From Dyella kyungheensis (lineage in GTDB: Bacteria > Pseudomonadota > Gammaproteobacteria > Xanthomonadales > Rhodanobacteraceae): a stretch of DNA of 64,000 nucleotides. Location of the stretch: positions 62,001-126,000 of the forward strand of contig NZ_JADIKC010000008.1 in assembly GCF_016905005.1 (NCBI RefSeq), written 5' to 3'. Each line of letters starts with the position of its first letter. The first letter of the stretch is position 1. The position numbers and the translations under genes were made by a program. The notes under the pieces were generated by a model that searched no databases, was not told where the DNA came from, and saw nothing but the letters and a program-made list of their open reading frames with translations. Of this stretch, positions 1 through 8,520 are shown in pieces.

Positions 1-1521
1 GCGCTGGGTCAGAACAGCAACGTCTCGGTGCTTGGCGGCGTGGCGCTGGGCTCGGGCGCGGTCTCCGATCGCGCCATCGCACCGACTTCCGGCTCCATCA
101 CTGTGGGTACCAACACCATTCCCTACAACACCACCGATCGCAATCTGCTCGGCGCGGTCTCGGTGGGCAACGCCACCGATTTCCGCCAGATCACCAATGT
201 GGCGGACGGCACGCTGGATCAGGATGCGGTGACGTTGCGCCAGCTCAAGGGCGCGATGAGTTCGTTCTCGGTCACGCCGATCAAGTACTTCCACGCCAAC
301 TCCACCGCATCCGATTCGCTGGCGGTGGGCGCGGAGTCGGTCGCCATCGGTCCTCAGACCACGGTGAACGGCGATAACGGCATCGGCATGGGCAATGGCG
401 CGATCGTGCAGCAGACCGCGCCGGGCGGTACGGCGATCGGCCAGAACGCCACGGTGAATCTCGCCGATGGCGTCGCGCTCGGCACCAACGCTACCTCCAA
501 TGGCATCCAGGCGATGGCCTTGGGTGCGGGTTCGCAGGCGGCCTTTGCCGGCAGTGTGGCCCTGGGTGCCGGATCGGTGACCGATGCGGCCGTGGGCACG
601 ACCAGTGCCACCATCGGCGGCACCACCTACAACTTCGCCGGCACCACGCCGGGAGCGACGGTGAGCGTCGGCACCGTGGGTGCGGAACGTACGCTCACCA
701 ACGTGGCGGCAGGTCGTATCAGTGGCAGCAGCACGGATGCGATCAACGGCTCGCAGCTGTATGCGACCAATCAGTCGTTGAACTCGCTGTACACGCAGTT
801 CAACAACCTCGCCAACGTCGTCAACAATCTGCCGCCGTCGAGTGGTGGCGGTGGCGGCGGCGGTACCACCACGGTGAACAACACCTACCAGACGAGCACC
901 AACAACACGACGGTGGCGTCGGCGACGGGCAACAACTCCACCGCGGCTGGCGCCGGTTCCACAGCATCGGGCAACAACTCCACCGCGGCGGGTGCCGGCT
1001 CCACGGCGTCGGGCAACAACAGCACGGCGGTCGGCAGCGGTTCCAGTGCCACGGGTGACAACAGTGTTGCCATCGGCGCGGGTTCGGTGGCGTCCACCAG
1101 CAACGCGGTGTCAGTCGGTTCGCCCGGCAATGAACGCACCATCACCAACGTGGCCAACGGTGTGAATGCCACCGATGCAGTGAACGTGGGCCAGCTCGGC
1201 GAAGCCATCAACCAGGCCGAGAACTGGTCGAAGGATTACGTCGACCAACGCTTCCAAACCGTCGACCGCCAGCTCAATCAAATCGGTAACCGTGCCAATG
1301 CGGGCATTGCCTCGGCGATGGCGCTGGCGAGCCTGCCACAGGCTTATCAGCCGAATCAGAGTTCGGCCGCGGTTTCGCTCGGTGCATTCCACGGTGAAAC
1401 CGGTATTGCCATTGGCGTGTCCACCATCACCGAAAGCGGTCGCTACGTGTTCAAGCTCAACGCCACCACCAACTCGCGCGGCGATGCCGGCGCGGGCGTG
1501 GGCGCGGGCGTGGTCTGGTAA
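1..1521 (+). CDS. trimeric autotransporter adhesin, YadA-like (3' part; start lies left of the window)
   Basis: Surface adhesin of the type Vc secretion family; three copies form a beta-barrel anchor that exports the passenger stalk. The reading frame is open from base 1, so the N-terminus and signal peptide are outside the window. What is visible is repeated YadA-head motifs of the S-x-A-x-G type (for example SVAIG, STAVGSGS), neck-like segments (NERTITNVANG, DAVNVGQL), a Gly-rich linker near 840-865, a short coiled coil (QTVDRQLNQIGNRAN) and a C-terminal YadA anchor ending in VVW. Three near-identical 14-residue head repeats are encoded at 928-1053. The gene directly downstream encodes a TpgA-like partner. 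Family assignment is firm; the ligand is unknown. Confidence 0.93.
   Translation, partial: ALGQNSNVSVLGGVALGSGAVSDRAIAPTSGSITVGTNTIPYNTTDRNLLGAVSVGNATDFRQITNVADGTLDQDAVTLRQLKGAMSSFSVTPIKYFHANSTASDSLAVGAESVAIGPQTTVNGDNGIGMGNGAIVQQTAPGGTAIGQNATVNLADGVALGTNATSNGIQAMALGAGSQAAFAGSVALGAGSVTDAAVGTTSATIGGTTYNFAGTTPGATVSVGTVGAERTLTNVAAGRISGSSTDAINGSQLYATNQSLNSLYTQFNNLANVVNNLPPSSGGGGGGGTTTVNNTYQTSTNNTTVASATGNNSTAAGAGSTASGNNSTAAGAGSTASGNNSTAVGSGSSATGDNSVAIGAGSVASTSNAVSVGSPGNERTITNVANGVNATDAVNVGQLGEAINQAENWSKDYVDQRFQTVDRQLNQIGNRANAGIASAMALASLPQAYQPNQSSAAVSLGAFHGETGIAIGVSTITESGRYVFKLNATTNSRGDAGAGVGAGVVW
928..1095 (+). repeat. 42-bp in-frame tandem repeats in the adhesin head
   Basis: Three consecutive 42-bp units (928-969, 970-1011, 1012-1053) encode GNNSTAAGAGSTAS or close variants, and a diverged fourth unit follows at 1054-1095 (GDNSVAIGAGSVAS). 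The first two units are almost identical at DNA level. Copy-number change in such units is a known way for adhesins to vary in length. Confidence 0.8.
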
Positions 1522-1581
1522 TGGGCGCCGCTCGGCGCCATGCGCCGGGGCGCCTCCCGAAAGCATCCAGGAGTCATCAAT

Positions 1582-2394
1582 ATGCATAAGTCATGGAAAC
1601 AGATCAGCGTGGCCATCGCCGCCACACTCGCACTGGCCGCTTGCGGCAACGTCAGCCACGACGTGGCCAAGGACGGCCACTCGGCCGGCGAACTGGTGTG
1701 GCCGACACCCGATCAGGTCACGCCCATGCACAAGGGCGGCACCTTCCCGAATCTCGCCAACTTGCGGCAGATGCGCGCGGGCCTCAACAAGCAACAAGTC
1801 TCCGACCTGATCGGCTATCCGCACTTCAGCGAAGGCGTGTGGGGCGTGCGCGAGTGGAATTACGTGTTCAACTTCCGCAAGCCCGATAGCGACGACGTAA
1901 CGGTATGCCAGTACAAGGTGCTGTTCGACGATGGCAAGGTCGCGCGCAGCTTCTACTGGAAACCCGAATCGTGCGCCGCGCTGCTCGTGGAGCAGAAGCC
2001 CGCTGCTCCGTCCAGGGAAGAGATGCCGCAGCACTTCACGCTTTCAGCCGATGCGCTCTTCGCATTTGGCAAGGCGGATATCACGCCTGAGGGACGCAAC
2101 GCATTGGCGAACCTGGCCACAGCGTTGCGTGCGCACGGCGACCAGGTGCGGAGCATCCACGTCACCGGCTATACGGATCGTCTCGGCAGCGCAGCCAGCA
2201 ACCAACGGCTGTCCGAACGCAGGGCACAGGCGGTGATGGACGTTCTCGTGCAGGACGGCCTGCCGTCGTCGAAGATCCAGGTAGAAGGGCGAGGTGAGAG
2301 CGACCCGGTGAAGGATTGCCCCGATGGACCGCATGCGCAACTGGTGGCGTGTCTTGCTCCGAACCGGCGTGTCGAAGTGAGAATCGACCAGTAA
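1582..2394 (+). CDS. TpgA-like OmpA-family lipoprotein (SmpA/OmlA-like N-domain plus OmpA C-domain)
   Basis: Predicted lipoprotein of 270 aa that would tie the adjacent adhesin to peptidoglycan. The chosen ATG has an AGGAG ribosome site 8-9 bases upstream; an upstream in-frame ATG at 1540 has none. The signal sequence ends in the lipobox LAAC with the acylated Cys at residue 21. Residues about 50-140 resemble the SmpA/OmlA (BamE) fold (QMRAGLNKQQVSDLIG, VREWNYVFNFR). Residues about 155-270 form an OmpA C-terminal domain with the peptidoglycan-binding signature VTGYTDRLGS and LSERRAQAV. This domain order and the position behind a trimeric autotransporter match Acinetobacter TpgA, which is needed for stable surface display of AtaA. 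The family role is known; the pairing here is inferred from synteny. Confidence 0.85.
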   Translation: MHKSWKQISVAIAATLALAACGNVSHDVAKDGHSAGELVWPTPDQVTPMHKGGTFPNLANLRQMRAGLNKQQVSDLIGYPHFSEGVWGVREWNYVFNFRKPDSDDVTVCQYKVLFDDGKVARSFYWKPESCAALLVEQKPAAPSREEMPQHFTLSADALFAFGKADITPEGRNALANLATALRAHGDQVRSIHVTGYTDRLGSAASNQRLSERRAQAVMDVLVQDGLPSSKIQVEGRGESDPVKDCPDGPHAQLVACLAPNRRVEVRIDQ

Positions 2395-2403
2395 TGGTGT
2401 CTG

Positions 2404-2436
2404 GCTTCGGCGGCTAACGTGAGTTGCCGCCGAAGC
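2404..2436 (+). terminator. GC-rich hairpin after the lipoprotein gene
   Basis: Perfect 11-bp inverted repeat (GCTTCGGCGGC ... GCCGCCGAAGC) with an 11-base loop, starting 10 bases after the stop codon. It lacks a clear U-run, so it may be a 3'-end stabilising stem or a weak terminator. Confidence 0.45.
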
Positions 2437-2465
2437 TGCTGTAACGCAGGCATGGCTATGTACTG

Positions 2466-2500
2466 ACCGTCCCCGGCGCCATTTCCGGCGCCTGGACGGT
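2466..2500. terminator. second imperfect hairpin
   Basis: Outer arms ACCGTCC/GGACGGT and inner arms GGCGCC/GGCGCC enclose the loop ATTTCC, with a small internal bulge. Only TT follows on the plus strand. It probably works together with the hairpin at 2404-2436 to end transcription. Confidence 0.4.
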
Positions 2501-2817
2501 TTGGACCGAACGACTATTACCCCGCTGGTCGAAAGTAATTTCGAAGCGATGGCACGCATCCGGCATGTCGTTTGCCATGGCTTTCTGCTCACGCGTTCGA
2601 ATGGATCGATGAAAAGCTGGCGTTTAAGAGACTTACTTTTTCGCTGTGCGCGCCACAGGATGAAATACGCAAGATCCAGCGATGAATGGCCGCCGCGACA
2701 TCCACATCAATGTCACACGACCGTGACCTACTGAAAGTGAGTGTCGGCCCACGGCATGCGTGCCGTCATGGACTAAAACTCGCTACTTCGAAAACACTTT
2801 GAGCAAGGATCCATCTT

Positions 2818-3144
2818 ATGAAGAAACCGACACTCGCACTGGCGCTGGGCGCCGCGCTGCTGCTTTCGAATGCAGCCATGGCCCAGGAGCACGATCATCC
2901 CGGCAATGACCAGCATCGGGAAAACGCGGTAATGCACGATCGCGGTGCCAAGGAAGGTTGGTACAAGAAGGGCGGCACGGTTCCGCGGGAATACCGCGAC
3001 AATCGCTATGTCGTGTCCGACTGGCACTCCGAGCATTTGCGTGAGCCGCCCCGCGGTTATCACTGGGTTCGCAGCGACAATGGCGACTTTCTGCTGGTTG
3101 CCATCAGCACCGGTGTGATTACCGATTTGATGCTCAGTCACTAA
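2818..3144 (+). CDS. RcnB-family small periplasmic protein
   Basis: 108-aa secreted protein with a clear signal peptide (MKKPTLALALGAALLLSNAAMA, cleavage near residue 22). The mature part is His/Asp-rich at its start and then shows the RcnB-family pattern: P-x-E-Y-R-D-N-R-Y-V-V-x-D-W, then L-x-x-P-P-x-G-Y-x-W-V-R-x-D-x-G-D-F-L-L. In E. coli RcnB is a periplasmic factor in nickel/cobalt homeostasis, but most homologues are uncharacterised. An AAGGA ribosome site lies about 10 bases before the ATG. There is no metal-efflux partner next to it, so a metal role is not supported by context. Confidence 0.75.
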   Translation: MKKPTLALALGAALLLSNAAMAQEHDHPGNDQHRENAVMHDRGAKEGWYKKGGTVPREYRDNRYVVSDWHSEHLREPPRGYHWVRSDNGDFLLVAISTGVITDLMLSH

Positions 3145-3237
3145 ACGTGCCTGTCGCAAAGGGGCGGGGGTAGTTAAGTCGTATGTCCGTGCGTGCCGCG
3201 AACTGATCGAACTTAGCTATCTCCGCCCCGTATTCCG

Positions 3238-3684
3238 CTACTGCAAGGCGGCCCGCAGACTGGCTGCCAACTCAATGCGCTCCTCGGTGGTGTAGGGCAC
3301 TTTCCTTCCCCCGTACAGCCCGTCATTGGAGTAGCGAGGAAATACATGAAGATGGTAGTGCCACACATCCTGGTTCCCGGCGGGACCGTTGTGTTGGCGA
3401 GTGGAGATGCCTTCGCAGCCGAAGGCATGGCGCATCGCGTTCGCCAGGCGACGCGTGGCACGAAAGAAGTCGATGCCAAGATCGTCCGGGATGTCCAATA
3501 CGTTCTCATAGTGGCCCCGAGGTATCACGAGGCAGTTGCCCTTTATTCCGGCGTAGTGGTGAGTCGGAACCAAAGCGAACACGTTGGCATCCACCAGGAC
3601 AACGGCTGATTCCTGGGCCGGCGATGGAAGCGTCTCAGCAATGCCGCAGAACGGACACGCGTATCCGGGTGGAGCATTCTTCAT
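3238..3684 (-). CDS. HIT-family hydrolase
   Basis: 148-aa histidine-triad protein. The N-terminus carries a zinc-type CPFC pair (Cys10, Cys13) and the C-terminal half has the signature HYHLHVF with His109, His111 and His113; the middle His is the nucleophile in the family. HIT enzymes cleave nucleoside phosphoramidates or dinucleoside polyphosphates; the exact substrate cannot be told from sequence. The length is typical. It stands alone, convergent with the RcnB-like gene and separated from the amidase gene by 178 bp. Confidence 0.85.
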   Translation of the reverse strand: MKNAPPGYACPFCGIAETLPSPAQESAVVLVDANVFALVPTHHYAGIKGNCLVIPRGHYENVLDIPDDLGIDFFRATRRLANAMRHAFGCEGISTRQHNGPAGNQDVWHYHLHVFPRYSNDGLYGGRKVPYTTEERIELAASLRAALQ

Positions 3685-3862
3685 AAGGCCCGACTCTCAT
3701 AGACCCTGCAGTGGGGCGACTCCGGATTCTGTGAGGTGCTCCGACTACCCGTCAAGGAACACCGGGCTGACCGGCAACGGGGCTTCATATCTTCGCGGCA
3801 ACCGGGCCGAGCCATCGCTGACTCGGCCCAATCAAAGGCCGTTGACCGCGCGGGGAATGCTG

Positions 3863-5290
3863 TTACGACACGATGCCCATGTTGGCCAGGCTGGGGTGAA
3901 GGTCTCGGACAGGGCTCAGGCTTTCCAGCAGCGAACCCAGGTGCAGAATCGTGGATTCGGCAAACCACGGCGACACGAGCTGCACACCGATCGGCAGACC
4001 ATCCTTGCTCGTGCCAAAGCGCAGCGACAAGCCAGGTAGCCCGGTGACACTCAGCGGTGCGGTCGCATCCATCACGTGCAAGGAAGAGACCGTCTGACCG
4101 TTGATGACGAACTCCGCTGCGTCGTGAGCATGTGCGGGCACCGGCGTCACGGGGCAGAGCAGCGCGTCATAGCGGGCGAAGTACTGAGCGAAGCCGTCAC
4201 GCATCGTCTCGATCTGTTGTTCGGCAATGACGAAATCTTCGATCGACGTGTCGGGAGTGTCGAAGACGCCCTGGACATGTTTGTAGATCAGCGCTTCGTG
4301 TCCGGCTGTCGCCTTCCTGAAAGCGGGTTTTGTCTCCATCGCCTGGACCTTCCAAAGAAGTTCGAGCGCGTTGATCTGCTCCAGCACGGGGATGCGCACT
4401 TCTTCCACGATGACGCCCGCGGCCTTCAACGCCTCAGCCGCCGCCTTGACGGTGGCTGCCACATCGTTGTCGATCGCGCCAAATCCCGGCTCAACGAGCC
4501 AGCCGACGCGGACCGGTCGGTTCGGCACGGTGCCCACGCCGGCGTCCAGGCTGAGTGGGCTGGTGGAGAAGCCGTCAGCGCCGTCCGGACCTGCCAGGAG
4601 CGCATAAGCGAGTGCAATATCGCGAACCGAACGGGCCATGGGACCGGCGTGCCAGAAGCGACGCGGCACGCGCGGCCAGATGCCGGTCATCGGGATCCGT
4701 CCATGGGTTGCCTTGAGGCCGATGACGCCGGTCAACGCGGCGGGACCGCGGACAGAGATGGCAACGTCAGTCGCAAGACCGATGGGCGACATGCCCGCCG
4801 CGATGGCTGCCGACTCGCCGCCACTCGATCCGCCGGGGGTGCGATCAAGGTTCCAGGGATTGAGCGTGCGGCCCGAGAGCAAATTGTCGCTCTCGATCCA
4901 GTAGGAGAACTCGGGAAGATTGGTCTTGGCGAGAAGGATGCCGCCGGCCTTCTTCATCCGCGCAATGCCGGTCGCGTCGGTGTCGGGAATGCGTCCCTTG
5001 AAGATCGGCGAGCCCAATTGGGTGAGTACGCCGGCCGTATCGAAGGAATCCTTCGCCGTAAAGGGAACGCCATGCAGCGGCCCAAGTTTCTCACCCGCCA
5101 GGACGGCGGCTTCGGACACCTTCGCCGCTTTCAGCGCATCGTCGGCGACAGCAACGATGGCATTGAGCTTGGGATTCGTCAGGTGGATGCGGTCGATGTG
5201 CGCCTGCATGACCTCCACCGGTGAAACTTCCTTGGTGCGGATCAGCTCAGCGAGTTTGGTTGCATCTTGGTAGACAAGTTCGGTGCTCAT
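3863..5290 (-). CDS. amidase-signature (AS) family amidase
   Basis: 475-aa cytoplasmic amidase that hydrolyses a carboxamide to acid and ammonia; substrate unknown. The Ser-cisSer-Lys triad is intact: Lys80 (TAKDSF), cis-Ser155 (PGGSSGGES) and nucleophile Ser179. The loop before the nucleophile is unusual: the common T-D-x-G-G-S-I-R is here TDVAISVR, so the two glycines before the serine are Ala-Ile. The gene is divergent from a TetR regulator, with a perfect 18-bp palindrome about 50 bp upstream of the ATG. This suggests that the TetR protein represses the amidase. Confidence 0.88.
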   Translation of the reverse strand: MSTELVYQDATKLAELIRTKEVSPVEVMQAHIDRIHLTNPKLNAIVAVADDALKAAKVSEAAVLAGEKLGPLHGVPFTAKDSFDTAGVLTQLGSPIFKGRIPDTDATGIARMKKAGGILLAKTNLPEFSYWIESDNLLSGRTLNPWNLDRTPGGSSGGESAAIAAGMSPIGLATDVAISVRGPAALTGVIGLKATHGRIPMTGIWPRVPRRFWHAGPMARSVRDIALAYALLAGPDGADGFSTSPLSLDAGVGTVPNRPVRVGWLVEPGFGAIDNDVAATVKAAAEALKAAGVIVEEVRIPVLEQINALELLWKVQAMETKPAFRKATAGHEALIYKHVQGVFDTPDTSIEDFVIAEQQIETMRDGFAQYFARYDALLCPVTPVPAHAHDAAEFVINGQTVSSLHVMDATAPLSVTGLPGLSLRFGTSKDGLPIGVQLVSPWFAESTILHLGSLLESLSPVRDLHPSLANMGIVS

Positions 5291-5608
5291 AGGGGGATCT
5301 CGGCTTGTTGGATAGGGTCAACAAGGCTAGGGAGCCGGCCTACCTAACGCTCGTTAGGTTGAAGGATAAGCATCATGCTACGATCCCGTCAACCACTTTT
5401 CGCGCGGCTGGGTTTGGCGTTGGCTTTGGCTCTTGAGAGAATGGATCGTGAGAAAGCTGAACCGGCATCGCGAAGAGGCCTCGCTTGTGCGGCGCGTGAG
5501 TACGGCGAGACGCTCCCGTTGATCGGGCTCAGCCGACCAAGGGCCGCACGTGAACAAATCAATGAGCCCCACGATTGCCGGGTGGCTCATTTCATCGAGG
5601 ATGGATTC
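5291..5608. promoter_or_regulatory. divergent control region between amidase and TetR genes
   Basis: 318 bp between the amidase ATG and the chosen GTG of the TetR gene. It holds the palindromic operator at 5342-5359. The TetR frame stays open upstream to 5375, but the predicted residues there (Arg/Ala-rich) do not resemble a TetR N-terminus, so I treat it as leader. Confidence 0.55.
5342..5359. promoter_or_regulatory. 18-bp palindrome, probable TetR operator
   Basis: ACCTAACGCTCGTTAGGT is a perfect palindrome (8-bp arms, 2-bp centre), about 50 bp before the amidase start. Its form and placement between a divergent TetR gene and an enzyme gene are typical for TetR-family autoregulated operators. 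Confidence 0.7.
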
Positions 5609-6184
5609 GTGGATAGCCAGACAGGCACAAGTTCCAGGGACAAGATCCTGGACGTTGCGACAAAGATTGCGCAGGCACATGGCTACGGCGGACTGAACCT
5701 GCGGACGCTTGCAGAAGAAGTCGGGATCAAGGCTGCCAGCCTCTACCACCATTTCCCGAGCAAAGCCGATCTTGCCGCCGCGGTTGCCAAGCGCTACTGG
5801 GAGGACGCGGCCGCAGGACTGGAAGTGCTGTCTTCAAGGACTCAAGACCCGGCCGATCGCTTGCGGCGATTTCCCGGAACGTTTCGAAAGTCGCTGGAAA
5901 ACGACAATCGCATCTGCCTGTGTAGTTTCATGACGGCGGAGTTCGACGATCTGCCGGACCCGGTGAAGAAAGAGGTCGAGACCTTCACTGACGTCAATGT
6001 CGCGTGGCTCAGCAAGACGCTTGTTGCGGCGGGCATCGTGAGTACCAAGGATGCCAAGAAGCGCGCCCATGCCATTTTCGCTGCCGTAGCGGGAGCGCAG
6101 CTGATGGCGCGCGGTCGTTCCGATATCAAACTCTTTGATGCACTGATCAAGAACTACCAGGCCGCTGGACTGCTGCCATTGTAA
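5609..6184 (+). CDS. TetR-family transcriptional regulator
   Basis: 191-aa repressor when started at the GTG with GAGGATGG upstream; this gives the usual TetR length, with the helix-turn-helix at residues about 10-55 (SRDKILDVATKIAQAHGY, LRTLAEEVGIKAASLYHHF). The frame is open further upstream to 5375, which would give 269 aa, but that extension looks non-coding. The C-terminal ligand domain has no recognisable partner. Divergent from the amidase gene and probably controlling it through the palindrome at 5342-5359. Confidence 0.85.
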   Translation: MDSQTGTSSRDKILDVATKIAQAHGYGGLNLRTLAEEVGIKAASLYHHFPSKADLAAAVAKRYWEDAAAGLEVLSSRTQDPADRLRRFPGTFRKSLENDNRICLCSFMTAEFDDLPDPVKKEVETFTDVNVAWLSKTLVAAGIVSTKDAKKRAHAIFAAVAGAQLMARGRSDIKLFDALIKNYQAAGLLPL

Positions 6185-6203
6185 GAACTCTCCTTGCGTC
6201 CGA

Positions 6204-6530
6204 TCAGCAAGAATCCCCGCCAGTTTCGGGCATGTCATCAAACGTCCCGAGAGGTGCCTCGGAAGAAGCCAGCCCTTCCAGTTGACGATCCAGCTCCTGA
6301 TATTCCTTCGCGAAATGCCTCTTGAAGTTCTCGAACGCGTTGACCGATTGCCACCGGTCGATGGTGAGGTAGCGGCCTGCGCGGTCGTGGCTGCGAAGTA
6401 GTCTTACTTCAAGAAAGCCCGGGGCGCGTGCAAACAGTTGGGACCAGGGACCGTCGGGGCCGTAGGCCGCTTCGAAGGATGCTGTTTGATCCCCGGGTAC
6501 CAGGAATTCCCAGACGATGGCGTAGCTCAT
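6204..6530 (-). CDS. antibiotic-biosynthesis-monooxygenase (ABM)-like protein
   Basis: 108-aa protein with the ferredoxin-like alpha/beta ABM/dimeric-barrel pattern: an initial strand (YAIVWEFLV), PGFLEVRLLRS, then YLTIDRWQSVNAFENF. I start it at the ATG with GAGGTG six bases upstream, three codons inside the longest frame. Members act as small cofactor-free oxygenases or heme-binding proteins, and many are uncharacterised. Convergent with the TetR gene. Confidence 0.65.
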   Translation of the reverse strand: MSYAIVWEFLVPGDQTASFEAAYGPDGPWSQLFARAPGFLEVRLLRSHDRAGRYLTIDRWQSVNAFENFKRHFAKEYQELDRQLEGLASSEAPLGTFDDMPETGGDSC

Positions 6531-6729
6531 CTTGTTCACCTCGGTTCCGGATGTTGCCCCGATGCGATGGCATGGCGGAAGTATCGGCTTCGCACCGTGC
6601 TTTCGACGTAATCGTTGCGACCCGACAAGGCGAGCTGGGACGCCGCGGGGACACCTCTTTCAGGTTATATACAAGCCGGACAGGGGGAGTAACCTCGCGC
6701 TCGCTACGTTTGAACGCGGAGCTTGGGTC

Positions 6730-8502
6730 ATGCGCAACCTATTGAAGTACACGGTACTTGCGGGGGCAGGCGTGGTGCTCACGAGCTCGTCGCTGGTCGC
6801 GTCTTTCTCTTCGGAAGCGCGGGCTTTTGATCCCGGCCTTTTGGTGACGGCGATGTGTGGGGGCGGGTCGGCCACGTCGTCGCTGACACGCAGTCTGGCG
6901 TTCGCTTCGGTGGTCGCTGGACCGAAGGGCGCCGCCGCTGCGCCGATGCCGCTCTTTGCCGATCTCACCGCATCTCAGCTGTCGATCACGACGCGAAGCG
7001 AGCAGGCCAGGCGCTACTTCAATCAAGGCTTGATCCTCACCTACGGATTCAATCATGCCGGCGCGGTGCGCTCGTTCCGCGAGGCGCAGCGGCTCGACCC
7101 AGCGTGCGCGATGTGCTGGTGGGGCGAGGCGCTCGCGTTGGGTCCCAATATCAATGCGCCGATGGATGATCGCGACCGGAATGCGGCGCTGGCCGCGATG
7201 GATCGGGCACGCGCACTACGCGCGCAGGCATCGCCGCTCGGGCGGGGGCTGATCGATGCCATGGCGCGCCGCTATTCGCGCGATGCGAAGGCTGACCGTG
7301 TTGCGCTCGATGTGGCCTATGCGGATGCGATGCTCGATGTCGCACGCCGGTTTCCGAAGGACGACGATGTCGCCGTGCTCGCTGCCGAGGCGGTGATGGA
7401 CACCAGTCCCTGGAATTATTGGGAAGCCGACAAGCGCACGCCCGTGGGACGCAGCGGTGAGGCGGTCAGGTTGGTCGAGGCGGTGCTTGCCCGGCATCCG
7501 GAGAACCTGCAGGCGGCTCACCTCTACATTCATCTGATGGAGAACAGCGCCAACCCGCGTCTCGCGGAGGCGGCCGCGGATCGATTGGCCAAGCCGCTCG
7601 CTCCCAGCGCGGGGCATCTCGTCCACATGCCGGCGCATATCTATGCACTGACGGGCCGGTACGCCGATGCCATTCGCATCAACGTTGCGGCGGCCCGGTC
7701 GGACGAGGCGCTCATTCGCCGCACGGACGATCACAGCCTCGTGCGCTACGGCTACTACCCGCACAACATCCATTTCATCGTCACTTCGGCGCAGATGGCG
7801 GGCGATATGGATACCGCCATCAACGAGGCGCGTCGTTTGCGTACCGTGCTCGACCCGGATACTTCCGCGCGCATCGCGTGGATCCAAGCGATCGATGCGG
7901 CGCCCTATCTGGCGATGGCGCAGTTTGCGCAGGCCGATGCGATCCTCGCGTTGCCGCCGCCAGATTCGCGTCTTCCCTATGCGGCCGCCATGCGCCTTTA
8001 CGCGCGCGCGGTGGCTCATGCGCAGCGGCAGGATCGTGCGGCGTTCGACCGCGAAATGGCGGCGCTCTCCACGCTGCGCGGCTCCGATGCGTTCGCGACG
8101 ATGATCGAGCAGGGCGTGCCTGCGCCCGATTTGCTGCTGCTGGCCGAAGCCGTTGCGCGAGGCCGATATGCGCAAGCCCAAGGCAGTTTCGTGGAGGCGG
8201 CCGATCATTACCGGGAAGCCATCGCGCTGGAGCGAAAGATCCCGTACCAGGAACCCGCGTACTGGTACTACCCGGTCAGCCAGTCGCTCGGCGCGGCGTT
8301 GTTCCAGGCCGGTCGCTACGACGAGGCCAGCCAAGCATTCCAGGCGGCGCTGAAGCAAACGCCGCAGAACGGCTGGGCGCTGTATGGGCTGGCGCAAAGC
8401 GAGGAGGCGCTCGGACGCGGGAACGAAGCCGCTGCAGCGCGCCAGGCGTTTCAACGCGCCTGGCTGGGAGATCCGTCGTGGCTGCGCATGGAGCGGCTCT
8501 GA
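6730..8502 (+). CDS. secreted TPR-repeat protein
   Basis: 590-aa protein with a signal sequence (MRNLLKYTVLAGAGVVL) and a helical repeat body. TPR-like units are clear at the start of the mature part (ARRYFNQGLILTYGFNHAGA; AQRLDPACAMCWWGEALALG) and near the C-terminus (EPAYWYYPVSQSLGAALFQA; FQAALKQTPQNGWALYGLAQ). The ATG at 6730 with GGAG upstream is preferred over an earlier in-frame start, because it begins the signal peptide. Conserved CxxCWWGEA marks a widespread but unassigned family. Probably a periplasmic scaffold; no enzymatic motif seen. Confidence 0.75.
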   Translation: MRNLLKYTVLAGAGVVLTSSSLVASFSSEARAFDPGLLVTAMCGGGSATSSLTRSLAFASVVAGPKGAAAAPMPLFADLTASQLSITTRSEQARRYFNQGLILTYGFNHAGAVRSFREAQRLDPACAMCWWGEALALGPNINAPMDDRDRNAALAAMDRARALRAQASPLGRGLIDAMARRYSRDAKADRVALDVAYADAMLDVARRFPKDDDVAVLAAEAVMDTSPWNYWEADKRTPVGRSGEAVRLVEAVLARHPENLQAAHLYIHLMENSANPRLAEAAADRLAKPLAPSAGHLVHMPAHIYALTGRYADAIRINVAAARSDEALIRRTDDHSLVRYGYYPHNIHFIVTSAQMAGDMDTAINEARRLRTVLDPDTSARIAWIQAIDAAPYLAMAQFAQADAILALPPPDSRLPYAAAMRLYARAVAHAQRQDRAAFDREMAALSTLRGSDAFATMIEQGVPAPDLLLLAEAVARGRYAQAQGSFVEAADHYREAIALERKIPYQEPAYWYYPVSQSLGAALFQAGRYDEASQAFQAALKQTPQNGWALYGLAQSEEALGRGNEAAAARQAFQRAWLGDPSWLRMERL

Positions 8503-8520
8503 CGCGCTACGGGTGCGCAC

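Larger units (their letters stand above)
2395..2817. other. intergenic region with two strong inverted repeats
   Basis: No convincing gene. The 77-codon open frame at 2501-2734 has no ribosome site and no recognisable domain. The region holds two GC-rich hairpins just after the lipoprotein gene (listed separately) and presumably the promoter of the RcnB-like gene. Confidence 0.6.

Noticed and set aside
2501-2734. 77-codon open frame in the intergenic region
   Set aside because: No ribosome site, no signal or domain, Arg/His-rich composition.
5375-5608. Upstream extension of the TetR gene (269-aa version)
   Set aside because: The extra 78 residues do not resemble a TetR N-terminus, while a GTG with a good ribosome site gives the usual length.
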